Positions 56,660 through 64,000 of a DNA stretch of 64,000 bases are shown here, piece after piece (position 1 is the stretch's first letter; every line of letters starts with the position of its first letter). The notes beneath the pieces were generated by a model. The model saw only the letters and a program-made list of their open reading frames with translations. It made no database searches and was not told the DNA's origin. The DNA is from Maniola hyperantus. Its lineage: Eukaryota > Arthropoda > Insecta > Lepidoptera > Nymphalidae. The DNA lies in assembly GCF_902806685.2 (NCBI RefSeq), contig NC_048536.1:4340001-4404000 (forward strand), given 5' to 3'. The position numbers were made by a program, and so were the translations under genes.

Positions 56660-56875
56660 GATCAACCCATCGCTGACCCACTACTGAGCAAAAGTCGTCA
56701 CTGAGAATGAAAAGGGTTTAGGCCATATTGGCCCAGATTAGCAGACTTCACACACCTTTGAGAACATTATGGAGAACTCTCAGGTAAATATGCATGTTTC
56801 TTCACGATGTTTTCCTTCACTGTCAAAGCATGTGATATTAATTAATTGCTTGAAGAGCACATAACTCTAAAAAGT
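56660..56875 (-). repeat. SINE fragment, reverse copy
   Basis: GATCAACCCATCGCTGACCC, GAGAATGAAAAGGGTTTAGGCC, CACACACCTTTGAGAACATTATGG and CACGATGTTTTCCTTCAC are the complement of the 51604 body. Confidence 0.75.
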
Positions 56876-57486
56876 TAGAGGAGGTAAAGCCGACGATATT
56901 TAGGTAACATTGGGGCATCAAGATAAGAAATGGAACACTTTTAAAAATATACCTAAGAAGTCACAAACTTTGTCGATTTTTTCTAAATCATTACCAGCGC
57001 TTACATTAATTGAATCAGTTGAATGCGAGTGACAGTTGAATGGTGCCTCAGTGACACCTCCCGACATTCGTCCTGTGCAAGATACGGTTCACATGTATGC
57101 GACACCGGGACTTGATCGAGTCCAGATTCCAAATTGTTTTTACTTGTTTATGGTCATGGTACTTTTTAATACTCAAGAGTTAGTATTAAAAAGTAGTTTC
57201 ATTTGTGATGCCCTTCTGAATCAGAGACAAATATAATGCTATTGATTTCTTGGATGATATCAAGATAGTTTTTGCAATGTTATGGGAGAAATCTTTCAAG
57301 TATTCAAGATACGTATATCTTTACGATCTACTTGTTCGGCTATTTTCATAAAAGTTTCATTGTTGGAAACAAATTAGAATGAACAGACAATAATCTAAAT
57401 AATCTAGTAGTAGTAATATTTATTTTAAAAAAAACATTTAGTAAAAAAGAAAACCTACTTGCCAAAACAAATGAATTTATATTCTA

Positions 57487-57690
57487 CTAGATGATCTCTG
57501 TGATTTTGTCCGCGTGGATTTAGGTTTTAACAATCGCGTAGAAACTTTTTGATTTCTCGCGTTGTTAGCCTTTGCTCTGAGATGCAAGCTATCTCCGTCA
57601 AAATCGGTAAACTTATGGGCTATGAAGATAGTAAACAGACGACAGACAGACAAATAAACTTTCGCATATTTTATAATAATATTAGTAATG
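57487..57690 (+). repeat. Helitron-like short repeat, family B
   Basis: CTAGATGATCTCTGTGATTTTGTCC start, CTCTGAGATGCAAGC, AAAATCGGTAAACTTATGGGC, GACGACAGACAGAC run and a TTTATAATAATATTAG end. Confidence 0.65.
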
Positions 57691-60013
57691 ATTTGATTTT
57701 TTTTCAATCTACGGTGTGGAGATGTACCTACTCCTAACCAATATAGAGTTGCACTGATACTAAACCCAAAGATTTCTATGAGTTGTTAATCTTTTGCGGA
57801 AACATTGGTAGGTGCACACCTACATATCTGTATTCATGACATGATTTCATTATTATATTTAAAAGGAATTTCACCTTGCAACTACTTTGTGCAAAATAAA
57901 CACGAGTTTATATACAAAAATACATCAGCATAGTGTGAACACTAAACATGGAGGGTGTGATGTCCATAACAATATTATATTTAAAATATTTCTTAGCACA
58001 TCATTATTCGTGGCCCAAATGAGTCAGTAAGTTTGTTTCGTATATTTGCTATAATTATTGTCACACCGTATCCGAAAGTACAGTTACGAAGTACGTCAAT
58101 GAGCAGTTTCAGTTTATTTTGGCTTCAATTTGAGCGTATCTTAGCGACAGGAGTTTCAGTTAACTAAGAAAATGCTATCGTATTTGTCCCATTGAAATTT
58201 CATCTTTAAAATAATGCAAGTAGAACTGATAATCCTATAAGTGCAAATTGGATGGACTATAGCCAAATCGGTGACAAACCTCTGTCTATCCAGACGAATA
58301 AATTAGCTGTGATAAGTTGTATGTCAATTAATTATTCTTCAAAGCACCATCTGGTGTGAAAGTCGGCAAAGCAGAGCTAGGAAGTCTTAACGATGAATGG
58401 GTGACTTTTAGATCGATAACGATATTGGATCGTCATAGCGATATGTAGTGATCGAACCTAGTCCGTGGATATAGAACGCTATGTTTGTAACGTAATATTG
58501 AGCATAAATATAATTATGCATTTTCATAGAGTTTCTACGTTTCGCGTAGATCTGAGTAGGTACATTCTCTGAAACAACGGCGGTGTTCCCATTAGGTTTC
58601 AAAATGGATTAATTCAAGATCAATTTTGTGAAAAACCGGTAATGCATTGCGTGGTCTGGGTGCTGCAAATGTGCGGTAGCAATCACTTAACTTTAGGTGA
58701 CAAAAGTCCTGCAGAAAAAAGTGGCGTTCGGTTTTTTATTCTATGCTTGTTTAAAAGTATTTATTTATTTTTGGTTTATAACCTATCTTTTTATATTTTC
58801 AGTCTTTGTCCAACATCGATGTTGGATCTTAAGGAGATAATATCCTGATTTACTACAACAACACTTGCCAAACGGCAAAGTTATTTGCAGCCACTAATTA
58901 AAATCATTTATTTAGCCCACTTTTGTCTCTTGATCTTGTACCTGAATGCGAAAATTGGCCGCTTTTCTTAGTTCATCAAACTAATTTACGAAAGCTTTCT
59001 TTGTTTCGTGTATTAAATGACCAAGTATTTTTTTCTTTCTATGAAGCTGATATTATCATATATTTGCATTTATATACTTCCAATTTTAAATACCTGTTTA
59101 CTGTTTTCTGAATACATATGTTAGTTGTTAAGCATTTGTTTAATATAGTGTTGAAGAATGTGTTATAGGTTTGTTTTAATAGGATCTAGACAATATAATA
59201 AAATAATAGGGTACAATGGTCTAAGGTTATACCTACCATTTAATGTATGGTACACAAATAAAAATATGTTTTCCTTATTATTTCTTACTTTAAAAACGAG
59301 ACAATAAATAGGAAAACTTTAAAAAGTAGACGCGTACGATTTTCTAGAAAATCTCTACCTTAATATTACTCTGAGAGTTTCCTGACAGCCTTTTTGATTT
59401 GTACCTTCCAAAAGCATTTTCTTTAAAAAGGAAGAACTTTTCCAATTTTAACAGGAATTTCGCAGTTTTCCGATTCGATAGCTATAACCGGTAATTTTTT
59501 TTTTTTTTTAATAGAAAAAATTAGAAGGAAATTTTCACTCCGCGATTGTGATACTCTACAATGTAATATTTTTCATTTACAAATCAGAATCAGGTCAGTG
59601 ACACCTCACGAAACTGACCTACGACAATACTTGGCGCACGTTTTCGTTCCACTATAGACCAGCCAAATCGTATATCTACATAAATTATATTTTCTTGTTT
59701 AATCATCTCTAGTAAGTACCTCAAATATTGAATAAGGATGCACGCATTATTGTGAGAAAGTTTTTGCAGTAAGTAAGTGTAATTCTCTAAACCTCCCAGT
59801 ATCACTTGATGACTATTATATAGTGCATCTATGAGCTAAGCTCAAAATTAAAAAAATATTATGTTTCGACAATAAACCTCAAAAAGAGGGTGTACACGTT
59901 CAAAAGTTGGAAGCCCATAATCAAACCACATTGAACTAGTTCATTTAGCACCGCCGCTAGTGCGATGGCCTGTCGCACACGGCGGCCGCATATTTGTGCT
60001 GCGCTTAGCGAGC

Positions 60014-60340
60014 CCCCGCTAAGTAACCAGCGTGTCGTTCTGATACAGAGCACCATAGACTAAGCCATCCAGCAACATCACCAGAACTGTCAAAGAAAAC
60101 AAGCATTTGTGCCTAATCAACTGATAAAACTTCCTCCGTTAATCAGCGTGTCGTTCTGATACAGAGTACCACAGACTAATCCATCCAGCAGCATCACCAA
60201 AACTGTCAAAGAAAAAAGGATTTGTGACTAATAAACTGGTAAAACTTTCTCGATTAACCAGCGAGGCATACAGAGCTGCATTTATACTGATGCTAATCCA
60301 ACCGGCAACATCATTATTCAAAAGAATATGCCAGTGCATA
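60014..60340. repeat. Tandem repeat, period about 116 bp, nearly three units
   Basis: AACCAGCGTGTCGTTCTGATAC at 60026, AATCAGCGTGTCGTTCTGATAC at 60141 and AACCAGCGAGGCATACAG at 60256, each followed by CCATCCAGCA/GCATCACC-like and GTCAAAGAAAA segments. Units 1 and 2 are about 90% alike by eye, unit 3 more diverged. Confidence 0.8.
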
Positions 60341-60839
60341 GCGGCTTTTAAGTTTCACTTGGATTATGTAAGATGGTACCATATTATAGTTTAGAAGAAT
60401 CATCGCAGACAGTGAACAGTCATTATAGATTAATGAGAACAAAATGAATAACCAGACATCCAGTTATTGGAGTCCGTGTAGTATAAAGTGCGATTACAGA
60501 ACTTAGATTCTCCTCCCCCTTCTATTACATGTCGGAGAACTCTTCGGAAAACCCTACCTTGTGTCGATAATTGTTATCAATTAGTATAGAATTTAACTTT
60601 CTCTTGTCCTTGGCGTGAAAGCCTTCTTAGCCCATCTGATGTTAATGTAATCTGTGCCCACGTAAGTTTCAATGAACAGAGCGCGTCGTTGTGCGTAGCC
60701 CCAGCAATTATCGCGGGCACCCATTATGGACGCAAACTGTGGTGCTAAAACGATTTATTATAATCTGTTGTCGATATTTGAACTATATATATCGCATAAC
60801 CTGAATAATATTTAAAATTCATATCCATACTAAGTAATA

Positions 60840-61000
60840 CTATAAAAAGATAAGTGAATCTGTTTGTCTGTTAAATTTTCACGGCCCATCCATTTGACCG
60901 ATTTTGAAGAAATTTGGCACAGAGGCAGCTTGCATGCCATAGGCTACTTTATATCCTCGAAAATTAAAAAGAGGTTATAGGCATCATCTAGGTATAAGGC
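60840..61000 (-). repeat. Helitron-like short repeat, family B (partial)
   Basis: ATATCCATACTAAGTAATAC, AAGTGAATCTGTTTGTCTG, ACGGCCCATCCATTTGACCG and GGCATCATCTAGG. Internal deletion. Confidence 0.6.
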
Positions 61001-62005
61001 AGGGTAGGGTATCCCTATGTCCCTGGACGGAATTTCTGAAAATCCTTTCTTAGTGGGGGTCTATGGAAAGAATTAAGTTTTTAGACCCAACAGTTTGAAT
61101 TGGACGTAGATATTTCAGTCAGACAGTTTTTTCTTTCATACGTTGCATCTGAAACCAGTTTCCACGATGGATATTATAGGACAAAAATTGATAATGATAA
61201 GTACGTTATTCTGTACCTCATCGAGTAAAGAAGGTTTTGCCATGCAAACATTAGATAGCCTGTACTTAAGCTACATTACTGTGCCTGACTAAGTATAGAG
61301 TTGAAAGCGGACAGGCACTGTACAAAAATACAGAGACAAAATTTTATCTGGTCCAAAGAAGTGTAAAATTATCACTCACACACACATCTTTCACGTCCCA
61401 TAACGTTTTCGAAAGCGTAAAAAAACGCCAACAATGGGCCTCGTAGACCCAATTTTAAACAGTACTAAAAACATATCTATGATGTGACCACTAAAACCTT
61501 GCGACAACATTGCTCATCGGCGCATAATATTTTAAAAGTGTTTGCTCTTGTACAGTGACAAAACTATCTAGTCTGACGATTGTAGGCTGTTGACAATTGC
61601 ACCGGACAACTTTATATTAACACTTGAATGCACCCCTAAATCTTAAGTCATAAGGCAGTTAATGTAATATTCTAAGGGTAAAATATGTTGGTGTGACGGT
61701 AATGGTAATGATGTTTACAGTTAAGTCGTCATGTAGTCGCTAATCGTGTCGAAGTCGCAAGTTAGCGCCTCGCCCGGTGTCTGCAAACATTGTCATTCAT
61801 TGTCATCCCAATGAGAGGGGACGTGTCCTGATGTGTGTACACGCGTGGTCTCACGACTGGCGACGCGGGGGTGGTCATACAGTTTACCAAAGTTAGGTAC
61901 TTTTAGATAATAATGTAGGTACAATGTAAATATTGCTGTGACACATCAATATATTTGGTTTTGGTTTGTCAAAGAGTTGCAAATTCAACAAATAAAAATA
62001 CCTAA

Positions 62006-62176
62006 GTATATGTCCCGCAAATTGCTAATGCGCGTGGCCGCCATATTAGTGACGTCAGAACTAGACTGAAGTTTCGAGCTGATGGTATATTTTTATTTCG
62101 GCTGACGTCAAAATGACGTCATTTCGATGGTAATGAGACATGGATCCACCGCAATAGTAATTTGCGGGACTTATAC
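62006..62176. repeat. MITE, GTCCCGCAAATTGCTAA family (complete)
   Basis: GTATATGTCCCGCAAATTGC faces AGTAATTTGCGGGACTTATAC; the interior has two GACGTCA palindromes (TGACGTCAAAATGACGTCA). Truncated relative at 38531. Confidence 0.85.
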
Positions 62177-62352
62177 AGTACGCGGCCGAAAGTAATGGAA
62201 ATCGGCCTTTAGAGTGCGTATCGGCCTTTAGAATGCGTTTCGGCTTTGTTGAGCGTTGTCTCTGTCACTCATACCTATATGACGTTTTGTCGGTCTCAAC
62301 GACAGAGACAGTGCTCTAAAAATTTTGCTATCTCCTTCTAAAGTTTCTGTTT
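62175..62352. repeat. Palindromic MITE, CAGTACGCGGC family (decayed right end)
   Basis: CAGTACGCGGCCGAAAGTAATG at the left, interior GACGTTTTGTCGGTCTCAACG shared with 47091 and 62732, right side CTATCTCCTTCTAAAG. It directly abuts the previous MITE. Confidence 0.7.
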
Positions 62353-62401
62353 CGTCATTAATGGTATTCCTATAGGTATAGCGCATAACTGAGTAGGCAG
62401 G

Positions 62402-62505
62402 CTCCTGCGGTATTGGAGTGGTGCGGGAGGGTGGCAGTTGTCCGAATCACTAAGCTCCTGAGTGACGTCATCACACCTCACCCGCACCACTCCACTACCG
62501 CAGGA
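62402..62505. repeat. Strong hairpin, about 26-bp stem
   Basis: CTCCTGCGGTATTGGAGTGG followed by TGCGGG pairs with CCCGCACCACTCCACTACCG followed by CAGGA, one mismatch. The loop of about 47 bases contains GTGACGTCATCAC. Probably the ends of another small MITE. Confidence 0.75.
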
Positions 62506-62599
62506 ACCTTCTCCGTTATGAGTTAATCTTATACAATTTTTTGTATAGCTAAGGTTTTCAAAGATTTCACAATTTTGACGATTGTTCTCGCTGACCAAG

Positions 62600-62715
62600 A
62601 GCGCATTGGCATCATTGAGAACATTATGGAGAACTCTAAGGCATGCTGGTTTTCTAAAGATGTTTTACGAGCTTATAATATTGAACTTGTCATTAATAAT
62701 TACACTTCGGAATAA
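62600..62715 (-). repeat. SINE fragment
   Basis: GAGAACATTATGGAGAACTC and GGCATGCTGGTTTTC, then AATAATTACACTTCGGAAT, are parts of the reversed 51604 SINE body. Confidence 0.6.
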
Positions 62716-62731
62716 TGTAAATTAAAATATG

Positions 62732-62900
62732 CAGTACGCGGCAGAAAATAATGTACATCGGCCATTAGAATGACATTTCTTTCACAATCTTCATAGGTAT
62801 CTATATGACGTTTTGTCGGTCTCAATGACAGGAACAACGCTCTACAAATCCGCTATCTCATTCTAAATGTCGATGTACATTACTTTCTGCCGCGTACTGT
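62732..62900. repeat. Palindromic MITE, CAGTACGCGGCAGAAAATAATG family
   Basis: CAGTACGCGGCAGAAAATAATG faces CATTACTTTCTGCCGCGTACTG, arms about 32 bp with two or three differences. Best-preserved copy of the family in the window. Confidence 0.88.
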
Positions 62901-63357
62901 AGTTGGATACTTAGACTCTGCCACTGTGCTCTCGCGCATTCGTAATGGTACCTACGTTCAATTTTGGCACAATGCTAAAAACCTTCGGCTTCGACCAAAA
63001 CTTCAGCCCATTTTGGCTGAAGCCGAAAGTTCGTCCGAAGGTGGTTTTTTGGCCGAAGGTGGCAGAAGCCTAAGTTGCAGCCGGACACTAAAGTTATGTT
63101 ATTATATGTCACATATTACACAAAGCTTTTTAGCTGTTTTGCTAATCAAATATATATTTTGAAATTGGTAAAAAAAACATTACAAAATATTATTGCTTGA
63201 TATAATTATCAGCCTGTCAAGTTTAATGTGATTTGGAAATCGGTGGCCGTTTATACCACTCGACAAATCAGCAACGATAATAATAATAATTAGCTCTTGG
63301 CTGCGATCTCACCGGATAGTAAGAGACGACCACTGAGTAAACGGTGACGATATATTG

Positions 63358-63475
63358 GGTGAGATCTATTCTTTGACTTTACTTAGACTATTTACTTGAC
63401 ATAAATCTGTCTCGTTTTAACTTTTAGAAAAGTTTGATCAAAGCCAAAATCAGTAGGTCACATCTCTCGAACCTT
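63358..63475. repeat. Decayed MITE, GAGATCTATAGA family
   Basis: GGTGAGATCTATTCTTTGAC, ATAAATCTGTCTCGTTTTAAC and ATCAAAGCC match parts of the 55593 hairpin. The arms no longer pair well. Confidence 0.5.
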
Positions 63476-64000
63476 CCTAAGCGTGACTGGTAGACAAGAT
63501 TCTCGATCCTTAAGTCTGCCTTTGTTTTGACTCATTGGTTGTACAATAAAGCAGTGATGTAATAAAGTGAAAAAAGTACACTCTGTAAATCTCAATCTAA
63601 GATATTAGCGGGATAACCTGTCAGGGCATTCTGATCGGTTTCTATGCGGCAGAACGCTATACGCTTTTCAGATAACTAGCCATGCCCGAAACTTTCAGAT
63701 CGGACCATGGTTAATTCTGATCTTTTTGGCTTTCTTAATGTTGTAGGAAGCGTAAAGTTGTGCAGGTATACTGGAATATTAGTTACTTAATTAAGTTACA
63801 TATTTAATTTTACAAGTTTGTTTTAGTTGATGTCGTATCGTAGTCGTCTGGTAGAAATGATCCAAATAATGTGACTACACTTAGTTGTTACATAAATAAG
63901 TGAACTAACAGCAATAAGTAATAACACATGCAATAACATTGAAATGTATGTCAGATTAATTCTAAAATAAGTGTTAATTTTTAAATGCTACCGTTTAAAA

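Larger units (their letters stand above)
54550..57200 (+). repeat. Divergent tandem duplication, period about 1 kb
   Basis: A recognisable core (TTGAATCAATCGAA..GAGTGAC, then TCAATGG, then AAGATACGGTTCA) recurs at about 54962, 55928 and 57008, followed by GACTTG...GATTCCAA in the second and third. After the first and second cores, 408 and 432 bp later, the same LINE fragment (GATCCGTAG..AACC) follows. Three units, the third partial. Confidence 0.65.
51520..64000 (-). other. Wnt6 5' intron or upstream flank
   Basis: No signal-peptide exon with a phase-2 donor was recognised on the minus strand here, so the first Wnt6 intron probably extends past the window end. A CG-richer block at 52490-52620 could be regulatory or untranslated. 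The stretches 53560-54540, 57240-57480, 57700-58640, 58750-59860, 60360-60840 and 62900-64000 (outside listed repeats) show nothing I can support as a gene. Confidence 0.5.

Noticed and set aside
59859..60339. Minus-strand frames over the 116-bp repeat
   Set aside because: The frame shifts between repeat units, so the repeat is not maintained as protein.
1..64000. CRISPR array, bacterial operon or viral genome
   Set aside because: The tandem repeats are microsatellites or transposon-internal arrays without spacers, and the genes are spliced animal genes.

Overview
The window is animal nuclear DNA and almost certainly lepidopteran. It is AT-rich, its genes are split by GT-AG introns, and it is crowded with repeat families typical of moth and butterfly genomes: MITEs carrying (GTCT)n, short elements beginning with (GACT)n and ending CTAG, tRNA-derived SINEs and non-LTR retrotransposon tails. 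The Wnt proteins are clearly insect. Nothing in the window fixes the genus.

Three protein genes can be modelled with exact splice phases. (1) wingless/Wnt1, plus strand: only its last two coding exons (11618-11916 and 12786-13313) are present. Bases 1-11617 are the end of a large intron, and earlier exons lie to the left of the window. (2) A six-exon plus-strand gene, 18661-25905, encoding a 548-residue secreted astacin-like protein. It has the astacin fold landmarks but has lost all three zinc-binding histidines, the catalytic glutamate and the Met-turn methionine, and it carries a long acidic, asparagine-rich C-terminal tail. (3) Wnt6, minus strand: five coding exons between 51519 and 25992, with a 22.9-kb intron; its signal-peptide exon was not found and probably lies right of base 64000.

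Layout: 1-11617 wg intron; 11618-13313 wg exons; 13314-15960 AT-rich wg 3' UTR and flank; 15965-16153 a possible orphan minus-strand terminal exon; 16154-18550 repeats and unique DNA; 18573-25905 the astacin-like gene with a TATA box; 25906-25991 an 86-bp gap in which it converges with Wnt6; 25992-28405 four Wnt6 exons; 28406-51298 the giant Wnt6 intron with nested transposons and several GC-rich, non-repetitive blocks that could be regulatory; 51299-51519 a Wnt6 exon; 51520-64000 non-coding flank or intron with palindromic MITEs, a 1-kb-period tandem duplication and a 116-bp tandem repeat.

wg and Wnt6 are neighbouring members of the ancient Wnt9-Wnt1-Wnt6-Wnt10 cluster and encode secreted, lipid-modified ligands. 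The most interesting object is the apparently inactive astacin-like protein between these two convergent ligand genes, which ends only 86 bp from the Wnt6 stop codon. Family names rest on motif recognition from the sequence; no database search was run.
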